Source of the DNA: JACCZX01 sp963829995 | GTDB taxonomy: Bacteria > Pseudomonadota > Gammaproteobacteria > Burkholderiales > Burkholderiaceae_F | Direction of reading: 5' to 3' | NCBI GenBank assembly: GCA_963829995.1 | Contig: CAWHKW010000009.1 | Span: forward strand, 1 to 64,000 | DNA: 64,000 nucleotides | Shown here: piece after piece, positions 9,017-18,227 of the stretch | Layout: the number at the start of each line of letters is the position of its first letter | Position numbering within the stretch: position 1 is the stretch's first letter | Position numbers and translations under genes: made by a program | Notes under the pieces: generated by a model | The model's input: only the letters and a program-made list of their open reading frames with translations | Told to the model about the DNA's origin: nothing | Database searches by the model: none

Positions 9017-10666
9017 ATGCTGCTGTCGCTTTCGATCCGCAACTTCGTGATCGTCGAGTCGCTCGAGCTGGATTTCGCGCCGGGGTTCACGGTGCTGAGC
9101 GGAGAGACCGGTGCCGGAAAATCGATTCTGATCGATGCGCTGCTGCTGGCGTTGGGCGAGCGCGGCGATGCGGATGTCGTTCGCGAGGGTGCGCAGCGCG
9201 CCGAGATCGCCGCCGAGTTTCGCCCCGGCGAGGTCGTCCAACAGTGGCTGGCGCGAAACGACCTGGCCGGCGACGATGGCTTGCTGCTCGCGCGGCGGAC
9301 GATCGACGCCTCTGGACGCAGCAGGTCTTTCATCAACGGCTCAGTGGTGACCCTGGCGCAGATGCGCGAGCTCGGCGAAAGCCTGATCGACGTGCACGGC
9401 CAGCACGCTCATCAATCGCTGCTGCGTCCCGCTTCGCAATTGCAACTGCTCGACGAGCATGGCGCGCTTGCAACGCACCGGCGAGCGGCTGCAGAAGCAT
9501 TTGCCGCGTGGAAAGCCGCGCAGCGCGCACGCGAGGAATCGGAGGCGATGGCAGCCAGCGCGCTGGCGGAGCAGGAGCGGCTGCGCTGGATCGTCGATGA
9601 GCTCGACGCGTTGGCGCCGCAGCCGCATGAATGGGAAGACGTTTCGGTCGAACACAAGCGGCTGTCGCACGCCGCCGGATTGCTCGAAGGCGCACGCGCT
9701 GCGATCGATACGCTGAGCGACGTCGATAGCTCGGCACTGTCGCAGGTTGCCGCCGTTCATGCGCGTCTAACCCAGCTTGCACCGTACGACGAGCGCATTG
9801 CACCGATCGTCGAGCTGCTCGATGCCGCGCAGATCCAACTCGACGAAGCGGTGTCTGCATTGACACGCTACCTGGACAAGACCGACCTCGACGCATCGCG
9901 CCTTGCGGCGGTCGATGCACGGCTGTCTGCATTGCATGCGGCCGCACGCAAGCTCCGAGCGGCGCCCGAGGCGCTACCCGAGATCTGGCAAGGCACGCAG
10001 AACAAACTGCAGGCGCTGTCTGCCGCGGGCGACCTCGAGGCGCTGCGCGCGCGTGAGGCGTCCGCACGCGCCTCGTACGACAAAGCCGCGCAGGAGTTAT
10101 CGGGTAAGCGAAAAAAGGCGGCGCAACAGATGAGCGCGGAAGTTACGCGCGCGATGCAGGATCTCAGCATGTCCGGCGGCCGCTTCGACTCGCAGTTAAG
10201 CACTGTCGAGCCGACGGCGTACGGCGTCGACAAAGTGGAGTTCCTGGTGGCGGGGCACGCCGGCGTCAGCCCGAAAGCGCTCGCTCGCGTCGCTTCCGGT
10301 GGCGAGCTTGCGCGCATCAGTCTGGCGATCTCGGTGATTGCCGCCTCCGCAACGCCAGTCGCCACGCTTATCTTCGACGAGGTCGACGCCGGCATCGGCG
10401 GAGCGGTCGCCGACACCGTCGGCCGTCTGCTGAAGCAACTCGGACAAAGCCGCCAGGTGCTCGCGGTGACTCATCTGCCGCAGGTCGCCGCACACGGCGA
10501 TCAGCATTACCGCGTCACGAAGGAAGACAGCGCCGATGGGCGACCGGTGTCACGGATGATTCAACTCGATCGCAAGACCCGCATCGAAGAAGTCGCGCGC
10601 ATGCTTGGCGGGCAGGAGGTTACCGACACGACACGCAAACACGCGCGCGAGTTGCTAGCCGGCTAG
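9017..10666 (+). CDS. recN: DNA repair protein RecN
   Basis: SMC-like ATPase acting in double-strand break repair. The 549-residue product has Walker A GETGAGKS at residues 29-36, a long central coiled coil rich in Ala, Glu and Arg (about 155-370), the ABC signature region VASGGELARISLAI and Walker B LIFDEVDAGIGG, followed by the conserved VTHLPQVAAHGDQHYRV. It follows nadK closely and probably shares its transcript. Its 3' end overlaps the end of the converging ornithine cyclodeaminase gene by 12 bases. Confidence 0.97.
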   Translation: MLLSLSIRNFVIVESLELDFAPGFTVLSGETGAGKSILIDALLLALGERGDADVVREGAQRAEIAAEFRPGEVVQQWLARNDLAGDDGLLLARRTIDASGRSRSFINGSVVTLAQMRELGESLIDVHGQHAHQSLLRPASQLQLLDEHGALATHRRAAAEAFAAWKAAQRAREESEAMAASALAEQERLRWIVDELDALAPQPHEWEDVSVEHKRLSHAAGLLEGARAAIDTLSDVDSSALSQVAAVHARLTQLAPYDERIAPIVELLDAAQIQLDEAVSALTRYLDKTDLDASRLAAVDARLSALHAAARKLRAAPEALPEIWQGTQNKLQALSAAGDLEALRAREASARASYDKAAQELSGKRKKAAQQMSAEVTRAMQDLSMSGGRFDSQLSTVEPTAYGVDKVEFLVAGHAGVSPKALARVASGGELARISLAISVIAASATPVATLIFDEVDAGIGGAVADTVGRLLKQLGQSRQVLAVTHLPQVAAHGDQHYRVTKEDSADGRPVSRMIQLDRKTRIEEVARMLGGQEVTDTTRKHARELLAG

Positions 10667-11587
10667 CGTAACCAACAAGCTTGCTGCCGCCAGGTCCTCG
10701 ATCGCTGTCCCAACCGACTTGAACAGTGTGATGTCGTCGACATTTTTTCGCCCCGGTACAGAGCCCGTCACCAGCTCTGACAGTTCGCCTCGCAGGTCTT
10801 CGCGCGCAATGACGCCGCGCTCGATCGGCTCGATAACGTCGGCCGCTTCGGCCAGCGCCCCTGCGTAGGTGTCCACGTAGATCTGCGAGCATGCCACCGC
10901 GGCGTCGTCAGCTTCGCGCATGCCGCGCCTGAACGCACCAACCAGATCGAGATGCATGCCGGCGGCAAGCCACGCGCCGTGCACGACCGGGACGGCGGCC
11001 GTGGTCGCGCAACTGACAATGTGCGACGCGGCGACCGCACGCTGCAGGTCGGCGGCCGCTTCCGCGGGCAGGCCTTCGGTTCGCAGCGTCGATGCGAGCG
11101 CTTGCGCACGCTCCGCGTTGCGACCCCAGACCCAGAGCCGCTCCACATCGCGGCCGGCGCAATGTGCCTGTGCCATGAACCGCGCCAGCCGGCCAGTGCC
11201 CACGATCAACACGTTGCGTGCGTCGGCGCGGGCCAGATAGCGGGCTGCCAGCAGCGAAGCCGCTGCAGTGCGGCGCAACGTCAACGCTTCGCCATCGATG
11301 ACAGCACGCGGTTCGCCGGTTTCGCGATCGAACAACACATAGAGTGCGTTGACCGTCGATAAGCCGCGCGCGCGATTATTGGGCAACACGGTCACGAGCT
11401 TGATGCCGAGGGCGCCCCTCTGATTGACGCTCCACGCCGGCATCAACAGCAGCGAATCAGTCGCCGACAGTGCGTGCGCGTGCCGCAGCGGCGCAGTGGT
11501 GCCGGCCCGGAATGCCTCCGCGATCGCATCGGCCAGCGCGGGCAGACCCAGCGCAGAGTGGACTTCCTCGGCAGAAAAAAAGCGCAC
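10655..11587 (-). CDS. Ornithine cyclodeaminase / mu-crystallin family NAD(P)-binding protein
   Basis: The 310-residue product carries the family's N-terminal substrate domain (LLLMPAWSVNQRGALGIKLVTVLPNN), the Rossmann motif NVLIVGTGRLARFMAQAH and the later DLVGAFRRGMREADDAAV, whose Asp is typical of the group. Members include ornithine cyclodeaminase, bacterial alanine or N-methylalanine dehydrogenases and ketimine reductases; the substrate here cannot be decided. It ends nine bases... upstream of moaC on the same strand is the reverse order: moaC lies just upstream (11596-12075) and probably shares its transcript. Confidence 0.88.
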   Translation of the reverse strand: MRFFSAEEVHSALGLPALADAIAEAFRAGTTAPLRHAHALSATDSLLLMPAWSVNQRGALGIKLVTVLPNNRARGLSTVNALYVLFDRETGEPRAVIDGEALTLRRTAAASLLAARYLARADARNVLIVGTGRLARFMAQAHCAGRDVERLWVWGRNAERAQALASTLRTEGLPAEAAADLQRAVAASHIVSCATTAAVPVVHGAWLAAGMHLDLVGAFRRGMREADDAAVACSQIYVDTYAGALAEAADVIEPIERGVIAREDLRGELSELVTGSVPGRKNVDDITLFKSVGTAIEDLAAASLLVTLAG

Positions 11588-11595
11588 GCCGCGGG

Positions 11596-12075
11596 CTAAC
11601 TGTCAGCCACGTAGCTGCCGGATTTGCCGCCGTGTTTTTCGAGCAACCTGACCTCGCCGATCACCATGGCGCGATCAACGGCCTTGCACATGTCGTAAAT
11701 CGTCAGCAGCCCGATCTGCACCGCGGTCAGGGCCTCCATTTCGACGCCGGTCTGACCGTGCGTTTCGACCTGTGCACGGCACTCGATTGCGTTCGACGCC
11801 GGCTGAACGTCGAAGTGGATCTCGATCTTGGTGATCGCCAGTGGATGCGCCAGCGGAATCAGCTCCGGCGTGCGCTTCGCACCCTGAATCGCCGCGATCC
11901 GTGCAACGCCGAGCACATCGCCCTTCTTGGCGCTGCCTGAGTTGATCAGCTGCAGCGTCGCGGGCTGCATCGTGATGCGCCCGGTGGCTATGGCGACTCG
12001 GTGCGTGACCGCTTTGTCGCCGACATCGACCATCTGCGCCCGCCCGGCGGCGTCAAAGTGGGTGAGCGAATTCAT
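11596..12075 (-). CDS. moaC: Cyclic pyranopterin monophosphate synthase MoaC
   Basis: Converts the MoaA product 3',8-cyclo-dihydro-GTP to cyclic pyranopterin monophosphate in molybdenum cofactor synthesis. The product from ATG 12075 is 159 residues, the usual MoaC length. It starts LTHFDAAGRAQMVDVGDKAVTHRVAIA and contains KKGDVLGVARIAAIQGAKRT, LIPLAHPL and GVEMEALTAVQIGLLTIYDMCKAVD, all family signatures. It is divergent from the M48 protease gene and followed after eight bases by the ornithine cyclodeaminase family gene. Confidence 0.97.
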   Translation of the reverse strand: MNSLTHFDAAGRAQMVDVGDKAVTHRVAIATGRITMQPATLQLINSGSAKKGDVLGVARIAAIQGAKRTPELIPLAHPLAITKIEIHFDVQPASNAIECRAQVETHGQTGVEMEALTAVQIGLLTIYDMCKAVDRAMVIGEVRLLEKHGGKSGSYVADS

Positions 12076-12174
12076 GGGCCTGGTTTGTCTAATTCGGGCC
12101 GGTGAACGGCAGTGGAACGAAGCGCATATCTGGCTATCATACAAACGGACTGTTTCCCGCGGTGTACCCCTGAC

Positions 12175-13698
12175 GTGCGCCTGTTCAGACTCTTCGTCGT
12201 CCTACTTTGCAGCCTCGTGCTGAATGCGCCACCCGCGCTTGCGCAGTCGATCGATCTGCCGTCGCTGGGCGATGCCGGCAGCGAAGAGTTGCCGCCGGCG
12301 ACCGAACGGAAGCTCGGCGAGCAAATCATGTTCGAGGTCCGGCGCGATCCGGATTACCTGTCGGACACCGAGACCTCCGAGTACTTGAACAGTCTCGGCT
12401 ACCAGCTGGTCGCCGTCAGCTCCTCGCGCTCGCTCGACTTCGTGTTCTTCGCGATCCGCGATCCGATGCTGAACGCCTTCGCACTTCCCGGCGGATTCAT
12501 CGGCGTACACACCGGCCTGGTGCTTGCTGCGCAGAGCGAATCGGAGCTGGCCGGCGTGCTGGCGCACGAAGTCGGTCACGTCACACAGCGGCACATCGCG
12601 CGCATGCTGGGCAAGCAGCGTGAATCCGCTGCGCTCGCGCTGGGCGCATTGCTGCTGGCGCTGCTCGCGTCGCGCGCCGGCGGCTCGTCGAGCGGCGACT
12701 TAGCGCAGGCTGCGATCATCGGCACGCAGGCCGCGATGATCCAGCAGCAGCTGAATTTCTCGCGTGAGGCCGAGCGTGAGTCAGACCGAGTCGGGTTTCA
12801 AATGCTCACTGACGCCGGCTTCGACAGCCGCGGCATGGAGGGGTTTTTCGGGCGCCTGCAGGCGGGGAGCCGAATCTACGAAAGCGCGGCGCCGTCATAT
12901 CTGCGCACCCACCCGATGACGATCGAGCGCATTTCGGATATGCAGAATCGGACGCGTAATTTGCGCGTCAAGCAACGGCCCGACAGTCTGGACTTTCAAT
13001 TGGTCCGCGCCCGGGTGCGGGTGCTGCAGGAAACGTCGACGCAAGGCTGGCGTGACGCCCTTGAATACTTCAACGGTCAGCTGAAGAATCAAACGACCTC
13101 GTCTGAGATCGCGGCCCGCTACGGCATCGCAGTGGCTGCCTTGAAGTTGAACCAGCCCGATCTGGCAGTGCAGGCAGCGCAGGCGGCGCGCCGTCTTTCT
13201 CCTGCGCCATCGCCGGTGCTCGACAAGGTGGTCGCCGAGGCACGCCTGGTTGCGGCACGCAGCGATGCAGAGCGCGCTGCGGCAATCAAGCTGGCCAGCG
13301 ATAACGCGGCCCGTTACCCGCTATCTTCGCTGGCGACCAGTCATTATCTGGATGTTCTGAATCAGACCAATCAGCACGAAGCGGCGATCCAGTTTTTGCG
13401 TAATCAGGAAGCGATCGCCCGCACGCAGCCGGCTTACCACGCATTGCTGGGCCGCTCGTACGCGGCGTTGAATCGCCGTTCGCTGCAACATCAATCGATC
13501 GGCGAGATGTACGCATTGCTGGGCGCTCCGCAAGCCGCCGTCAATCAGCTTGAGCTCGCGCGCCGTGCCAACGACGGCGATTTCTACACAATGTCGGAGA
13601 TCGACGCCCGGATGCGCGACCTGCAGGCCGAAGTCAAACGCGATCGGGAAGGCGTCCGTGAAGCTTCGCGACGCAACCCTGAGGCCTCACAACGTTAG
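12175..13698 (+). CDS. BepA-like periplasmic M48 metalloprotease with TPR domain
   Basis: A zinc protease that, by family analogy (BepA/YfgC), maintains outer-membrane protein assembly. The GTG at 12175 gives a clean signal peptide (LFVVLLCSLVLNAPPALAQ) and 507 residues; the longer reading from 12112 adds 21 residues that would bury it. The active site is HEVGH (131-135 from this start), and the later REAERESDRVG supplies the third zinc ligand. The C-terminal 230 residues are TPR-like helices. It is divergent from moaC. The exact BepA versus LoiP-like role is not certain. Confidence 0.92.
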   Translation: MRLFRLFVVLLCSLVLNAPPALAQSIDLPSLGDAGSEELPPATERKLGEQIMFEVRRDPDYLSDTETSEYLNSLGYQLVAVSSSRSLDFVFFAIRDPMLNAFALPGGFIGVHTGLVLAAQSESELAGVLAHEVGHVTQRHIARMLGKQRESAALALGALLLALLASRAGGSSSGDLAQAAIIGTQAAMIQQQLNFSREAERESDRVGFQMLTDAGFDSRGMEGFFGRLQAGSRIYESAAPSYLRTHPMTIERISDMQNRTRNLRVKQRPDSLDFQLVRARVRVLQETSTQGWRDALEYFNGQLKNQTTSSEIAARYGIAVAALKLNQPDLAVQAAQAARRLSPAPSPVLDKVVAEARLVAARSDAERAAAIKLASDNAARYPLSSLATSHYLDVLNQTNQHEAAIQFLRNQEAIARTQPAYHALLGRSYAALNRRSLQHQSIGEMYALLGAPQAAVNQLELARRANDGDFYTMSEIDARMRDLQAEVKRDREGVREASRRNPEASQR

Positions 13699-13767
13699 GT
13701 TCTGCATCCGTACAATTGCAGGCTGTGCGTTAATTTTGGATGCGGCTTGTCGCGGCCTTCCTAAGCA

Positions 13768-14853
13768 ATGAAATCCGAGAATGAATCGTTGATCGCAGCC
13801 ACTGCGTCCGTTGCGCAGCCGATCGAGACTGATGCGGTCATCGTTGGCGCCGGCCCGGTCGGGCTCTTCCAGGTGTTTGAGCTGGGCTTGCTCGAAATCA
13901 AGGCGCACGTGGTCGACTCGCTGCCGGAAGTCGGTGGCCAGTGCACCGAGCTGTATCCCGACAAGCCGATCTACGACATACCGGCAATACCAGTGTGCAG
14001 CGGCAAGGAATTGACCGACGCGCTGCTGAATCAGATCAAACCGTTCGGCGCCACTTTCCATCTCGGGCAAGAGGTCTCATCGGTCGAGAAGCAGGACGAC
14101 GGACGCTTTTTGGTCGGGACCAGCAAGGGAACGACTTTTCTGACGAAGGTCGTGATCGTTGCGGGCGGCGTTGGTTCATTTCAGCCGCGCACCCTGAAGG
14201 TCGAAGGCGTCGAGCGATTCGCCGGCCGGCAGCTTCACTATCGTGTCAAAGATCCTGCGCAGTTTGCCGGCAAGCGCCTGGTGATCGCGGGCGGCGGCGA
14301 CTCGGCGCTCGACTGGGCACTGAATTTTGTCGGCAAGGCCGACAGCGTCGTACTCGTGCATCGACGTGACGGCTTCCGTGCCGCGCCCGCCTCGGTGGCG
14401 AAGATGAAGGCGCATTGTGAGCAGCACCAGATGCAACTGCTGCTCGGCCAGGTGAGCGGCTTCGAAGATGCCGACGGGCAGATGACAGAAGTGCGTGTGA
14501 CGTCGCCCGACGGTGTAACGCGCCGCGTACCGCTCGATTATCTGCTGGTGTTCTTCGGGTTATCGCCGAGGCTCGGCCCGATCGCTGAATGGGGCCTTGA
14601 CCTCGAGCGCAGGCAAGTCCGCGTCGATACCGAAAAGTTCGAAACCAATGTTCCGGGTATTTTCGCAGTGGGCGATATCAACAGCTATCCAGGGAAGAAG
14701 AAGCTGATTCTTTCCGGCTTTCACGAAGCCGCCCTCGCCGCCTTCGGCGCAACGCGTTATGTATTTCCTGATCGGAAAATACATTTGCAGTACACGACGA
14801 CCAGTCCGAAGCTGCACAAAATCCTCGGCGTCGAATCGCCGGTTTTTGACTGA
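13768..14853 (+). CDS. Ferredoxin/flavodoxin-NADP+ reductase, thioredoxin-reductase-like type
   Basis: A flavoenzyme of the TrxR-like FNR group that exchanges electrons between NADPH and ferredoxin or flavodoxin. The 361-residue product has the FAD motif VIVGAGPVGLFQVFELG near residue 27, SLPEVGGQCTELYPDKPIYDIP, the NADPH motif LVIAGGGDSALDWALNF and the C-terminal FAD contact GIFAVGDINSYPGKKKLILSGFHEAALAA. No CxxC redox pair is present at the TrxR active-site position, which separates it from thioredoxin reductase. It converges with the next gene, leaving six bases. Confidence 0.93.
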   Translation: MKSENESLIAATASVAQPIETDAVIVGAGPVGLFQVFELGLLEIKAHVVDSLPEVGGQCTELYPDKPIYDIPAIPVCSGKELTDALLNQIKPFGATFHLGQEVSSVEKQDDGRFLVGTSKGTTFLTKVVIVAGGVGSFQPRTLKVEGVERFAGRQLHYRVKDPAQFAGKRLVIAGGGDSALDWALNFVGKADSVVLVHRRDGFRAAPASVAKMKAHCEQHQMQLLLGQVSGFEDADGQMTEVRVTSPDGVTRRVPLDYLLVFFGLSPRLGPIAEWGLDLERRQVRVDTEKFETNVPGIFAVGDINSYPGKKKLILSGFHEAALAAFGATRYVFPDRKIHLQYTTTSPKLHKILGVESPVFD

Positions 14854-14859
14854 AGGCGG

Positions 14860-15447
14860 TCAGCTCCGTTTCGAAGACTGCGGCTTGCGCATGAAGCCGA
14901 GCACCTCCGGCACGCGCGCCGACTTGATGCGCTCGATCGGTACGTGACTGTCATGGTTGACGTGCAGCCCTTCCGTTTTCAACTCGGCGCTGATTTGCCC
15001 GGCGTTCCAGTCTGCCAGCGCCTTGTCGTCCAGCGCCTGGCCTTCTTCATCGATGATGCGCTCGGAAAACGCGAGCGTGTCGCGATCGTCGAGCACGCCC
15101 GGTCCTAACTCGGTTTCAAAATAAAGGCGCCCGTTTTCGTCGGCGAACGCCTGCCGCAGCTCGCGCGGATGGGCGCCGGTATGCGTGGCAAGCCGCTTGA
15201 ATTCGTCGAGCCGGTAAATCCATGGCGCGATTTCAAGCGAGACGTACACGCGCTGCGGCCCATTCTGAAAAAACCAGTTGCCGCAGCCGTCGTTCATGTA
15301 ATTGCGACCGATGAATTCGTTGATCGCTTCGTTGTCGATCGGGTCATCCTTGATGCGCCAGTTGCCACGTCCGTTCAGTGAGAGCCAGCCGAATACCGCC
15401 GGCACGTTGGGCCACTTGGCCATTGCCGCCTTAACAATATCGTCCAT
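14860..15447 (-). CDS. Conserved proteobacterial protein of unknown function
   Basis: A 195-residue soluble protein with no signal peptide. The N-terminal half is strongly patterned (KWPNVPAVFGWLSLNGRGNWRI, then FIGRNYMNDGCGNWFFQNGPQRVYVSLE), typical of a conserved family seen in beta- and gammaproteobacteria that carries a DUF label I cannot name with certainty. The C-terminus is charged and less regular. A good ribosome-binding site (AGGAGGTC) lies just upstream of the ATG at 15447. It is downstream of the YheT-like hydrolase and may share its transcript. No function can be assigned. Confidence 0.8.
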   Translation of the reverse strand: MDDIVKAAMAKWPNVPAVFGWLSLNGRGNWRIKDDPIDNEAINEFIGRNYMNDGCGNWFFQNGPQRVYVSLEIAPWIYRLDEFKRLATHTGAHPRELRQAFADENGRLYFETELGPGVLDDRDTLAFSERIIDEEGQALDDKALADWNAGQISAELKTEGLHVNHDSHVPIERIKSARVPEVLGFMRKPQSSKRS

Positions 15448-15498
15448 GCGACCTCCTTAAACAGTAGCGTTAGCGTAGCCGTTTGAACGCCCGTTCGG

Positions 15499-16443
15499 CT
15501 ACGGCAGTGAGGGTTCACGTTGCATAAAAAAGCGGTGCAGGCGCTCGGCGATGTAATCGATGCGACCGGGCCATGGGCCACGGGCGAAGCCGATGTGACC
15601 GCCCTGCGCCGGTTGTTCCAGCTCAACCAGCGGTGCCACGTCCTGCGGCTGCGGCAGGCTGGCCGCAGGAACAAAGGGATCATTGCGGGCATTAAGTAGC
15701 AGGTGCGGAATGCGGATGGCTCGCAGCCAGGGTTTGCCCGACGCCTTGTCCCAGTAATCCTCGGTGTTGCGAAAGCCGTGCAGCGGCGCGGTGTACTCGT
15801 TGTCGAACTCGTACAGGTTGCGGCTGCTGCGCAACCTGCGTGTGTAGTCGCCGTCGCGCGCGATATCGGGAAACTGTTGCAGCTTCGCCAGCGCCTTGCT
15901 CTTCAACGTGACAAGGAACATCCGCGTGTAGATCATGTTGAAACCACGACCCAGCGCCTCGCCGCCCGCCGCCAGATCGAGCGGCGAGCCAACCGAGGCA
16001 GCCGCCGTGACGAAAGACGCGTCCTCTGCGCGTTCGCCCGCCCACTTCGCGAGCATGTTGCCGCCAAGCGAAATTCCCACGGCATACAGCGGCGCGTCCG
16101 GCCAGCGTGCATGCGCCTTGCGCAAAACCCAGTCGCCTTCTTCCGAGTCCCCGGAGTGATAGGCGCGCGGCAGTCGATTGGCTTCGCCCGAGCATCCGCG
16201 AAAGTGGATGACCACGCCGCGCCAGCCACGATCAGCAAACCACCGCATCGTCGAGCGCGCGTAGTGGCTTTGTGAATCGCCTTCGAGGCCATGAAACATG
16301 ACGAGCACTGGCGCGGTGTGCACCGCCGGCTCGGGTAGTGCAAAGTCGACGTCGATGAAGTCACGGTCGGGAGTCTCCCAGCGTTCACGCCGGTACGCCA
16401 CAGCGGGCAGCCGCATGAACCGCGCTGGCACGATGGTTTGCAA
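15499..16443 (-). CDS. YheT-family alpha/beta hydrolase
   Basis: The product is an alpha/beta hydrolase of the YheT/Abhd1-3 group. It has VLVMFHGLEGDSQSHY after strand 1, the nucleophile elbow GISLGGNMLAKW with Ser as nucleophile, a distal Asp in NARNDPFVP and a His in GGHIGFARG. The only standard start giving this frame is TTG at 16443, which gives 314 residues. The codons before it encode LWLPGAHLQT, the conserved N-terminal motif of the family, so a non-standard start (for example CTG at 16464) or a lost start is possible. The substrate is unknown. Confidence 0.9.
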   Translation of the reverse strand: MQTIVPARFMRLPAVAYRRERWETPDRDFIDVDFALPEPAVHTAPVLVMFHGLEGDSQSHYARSTMRWFADRGWRGVVIHFRGCSGEANRLPRAYHSGDSEEGDWVLRKAHARWPDAPLYAVGISLGGNMLAKWAGERAEDASFVTAAASVGSPLDLAAGGEALGRGFNMIYTRMFLVTLKSKALAKLQQFPDIARDGDYTRRLRSSRNLYEFDNEYTAPLHGFRNTEDYWDKASGKPWLRAIRIPHLLLNARNDPFVPAASLPQPQDVAPLVELEQPAQGGHIGFARGPWPGRIDYIAERLHRFFMQREPSLP

Positions 16444-16542
16444 GTGCGCGCCGGGTAACCACAGCTGGCGCTGCGTACGAGCTAGCGACGAGCGGCACTC
16501 GACGCGATCAGCTTTCCGGTACTCGATTCGCGATTTTGCGAA

Positions 16543-16992
16543 TCAGTGGAGCACTCCATGCGACTCCCTCGCCTCGCTGGCGGCGCCGACCGCACCGCCC
16601 GGTGCCGATGACGCATGGTGCAGCACCATTTTCCAACCCGCCGGCGTCTTTACATAAACGTTGGTGGCCAAAACGCGCACGACTTCCTGTTTCGGACCCG
16701 AGCCGACGACAACCTCTTCGATCACGTTGTGCAGCGCGACGGTCGGCGTTTCGAGCGACTTGGCTAGGGTGCAGCGTGCGTGCAGCGGGCCGTTAGCGAG
16801 TATCGATGTCCACGATGACTTCACCGACGCAAAGCCGGTCAAGCGCGGGCCCCCAGGGTGGATGCAGACGACGTCATCATCTTCCAGCCAGAGGTCGACT
16901 ACCGCTTCGCTGTCGCCGGCCTCGAGCGCTTCATAGAAGGCCTGCTCGCACTCTTCGGGCGAGGACAACATGATGGGTTTGGCAACTCGCAT
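16543..16992 (-). CDS. SnoaL/NTF2-fold protein
   Basis: A 149-residue protein with the SnoaL_3/NTF2-like pattern: an N-terminal helix ECEQAFYEALEAGDSEAVVDLW, the short strand VVCIHPGG, and the strands ending WKMVLHHASSAP. Family members of this size are usually stress- or uncharacterised ketosteroid-isomerase-like proteins without a proven reaction. A second start at 16971 (MLSSPEEC) is possible. It lies six bases downstream of the CHCC zinc-finger gene and is likely cotranscribed with ilvE. Fold confidence is good; function is unknown. Confidence 0.82.
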   Translation of the reverse strand: MRVAKPIMLSSPEECEQAFYEALEAGDSEAVVDLWLEDDDVVCIHPGGPRLTGFASVKSSWTSILANGPLHARCTLAKSLETPTVALHNVIEEVVVGSGPKQEVVRVLATNVYVKTPAGWKMVLHHASSAPGGAVGAASEARESHGVLH

Positions 16993-16997
16993 CGTTC

Positions 16998-17195
16998 TCA
17001 GTGGCCTCTGACGACCTCACCGGCCTTTAGCCGATACACCGTGCCGCAGTACGGGCACATCGCCTGGCCGGTCTTGGTTACGTCGAGAAACACGCGCGGG
17101 TGATGGTTCCAGACCGGCATCGCCGGATTGGGGCAAAACGCCGGCAGATCACTGGATAGCAACTGGACGATCGGATCTTCTTGGGTCGCGCTCAT
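16998..17195 (-). CDS. Small CHCC-type zinc-finger protein
   Basis: A 65-residue protein (ATG 17195) with the zf-CHCC pattern: FCPNP, then WNHHPRVFLDV, then CPYCGTVYRL. This resembles the zinc-binding domain of the mitochondrial complex I subunit NDUFS6; the role of bacterial stand-alone versions is not settled. Its first 47 bases overlap the end of ilvE in another frame, an arrangement also typical of ilvE neighbourhoods in Burkholderiales. It is short and easily missed because the frame stays open well upstream. Confidence 0.88.
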   Translation of the reverse strand: MSATQEDPIVQLLSSDLPAFCPNPAMPVWNHHPRVFLDVTKTGQAMCPYCGTVYRLKAGEVVRGH

Positions 17196-18129
17196 TCGCA
17201 CTGTTGTCCTGGACGGGTGTAAGCCACTGTTGGTATTTGGTTGCGCGGCCGTTGACCACGTCAAAAAACAGGCTCTGGATTTTTTGGGTGATCGGTCCGC
17301 GGTGGCCGGCACCAAGTGTGCGGCCGTCGAGTTCACGAATCGGTGTGATTTCCGCTGCGGTACCGGTGAAAAAAGCCTCATCGGCCAGATAGACATCGTC
17401 GCGTGTCATCGGCTTCATCGTCACCGGGTAGCCCAGGTCACGTGCAAGATCGAGTACGGTCGCGCGCGTGATACCGGTCAGCCCCGAGACCATGGCGGGC
17501 TCAAACACCTGGCCGTCTTTGACGATGAACAGATTCTCGCCGGCGCCTTCGGCTACAAAGCCCTGTGTGTCGAGCAGCAGCGCCTCGTCATAGCCGTCGT
17601 TGATGGCTTCCATGTTGGCCAGAATCGAATTGACGTAGTGTCCTGCGGTCTTGCTGCGAACCATCGATACGTTGATATGGTGGCGCTGAAACGACGACGT
17701 CTTGACTCGAATCCCCTTCTCGAGCCCTTCTTCGCCCAGGTACGCGCCCCACGGCCACGCTGCGATCGCCACGTGCACCTGGTTGCCCTTCGGGCTGACT
17801 CCCATCTTCTCCGATCCGTAGAACGCCAGCGGCCGCAGATAACACGAGTCGAGTTTGTTGACGCGCACCACTTCGCGCTGCGCCTCGAAAATCTGCTCGC
17901 GCGAAAACGGAATCTGCATCATGAAAATCTTCGCCGAATTGAACAGCCGGTCGGTATGTTCCTTCAAGCGAAAAATGGCCGCGCCGGCCGGCGTGCTGTA
18001 GGCGCGTACGCCTTCGAACACCGCGAGGCCGTAGTGCAATGAGTGCGTCAGGACATGCGTCGTCGCATCGCGCCAATCCACTAATCGGCCGTCGTACCAA
18101 ATCACCCCGTCGCGGTCGGACATCGACAT
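17149..18129 (-). CDS. ilvE: Branched-chain amino acid aminotransferase
   Basis: PLP enzyme interconverting Leu, Ile and Val with their 2-oxo acids. The 326-residue product starts with GVIWYDGRLVDWRDATTHVLTHSLHYGLAVFEGVRAY. It has the PLP-lysine region (SMVRSKTAGHYVNSILA) and EALLLDTQGFVAEGAGENLFIV followed by TGITRATVLDLARDLG, all class IV aminotransferase signatures. GGGAGA sits seven bases before the ATG at 18129. The last 47 bases overlap the zinc-finger gene. It is divergent from azlCD, an exporter of branched-chain amino acids, so synthesis and export are adjacent. Confidence 0.97.
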   Translation of the reverse strand: MSMSDRDGVIWYDGRLVDWRDATTHVLTHSLHYGLAVFEGVRAYSTPAGAAIFRLKEHTDRLFNSAKIFMMQIPFSREQIFEAQREVVRVNKLDSCYLRPLAFYGSEKMGVSPKGNQVHVAIAAWPWGAYLGEEGLEKGIRVKTSSFQRHHINVSMVRSKTAGHYVNSILANMEAINDGYDEALLLDTQGFVAEGAGENLFIVKDGQVFEPAMVSGLTGITRATVLDLARDLGYPVTMKPMTRDDVYLADEAFFTGTAAEITPIRELDGRTLGAGHRGPITQKIQSLFFDVVNGRATKYQQWLTPVQDNSANERDPRRSDRPVAIQ

Positions 18130-18227
18130 CGGTTATCTCCCAATAATTCCCGCAGCTCGCCCGTGCCGCACGATTGCTTGATCAAGCGAAGCATTCTAGC
18201 GAACTCGCTTCATATAATCGGACATAA

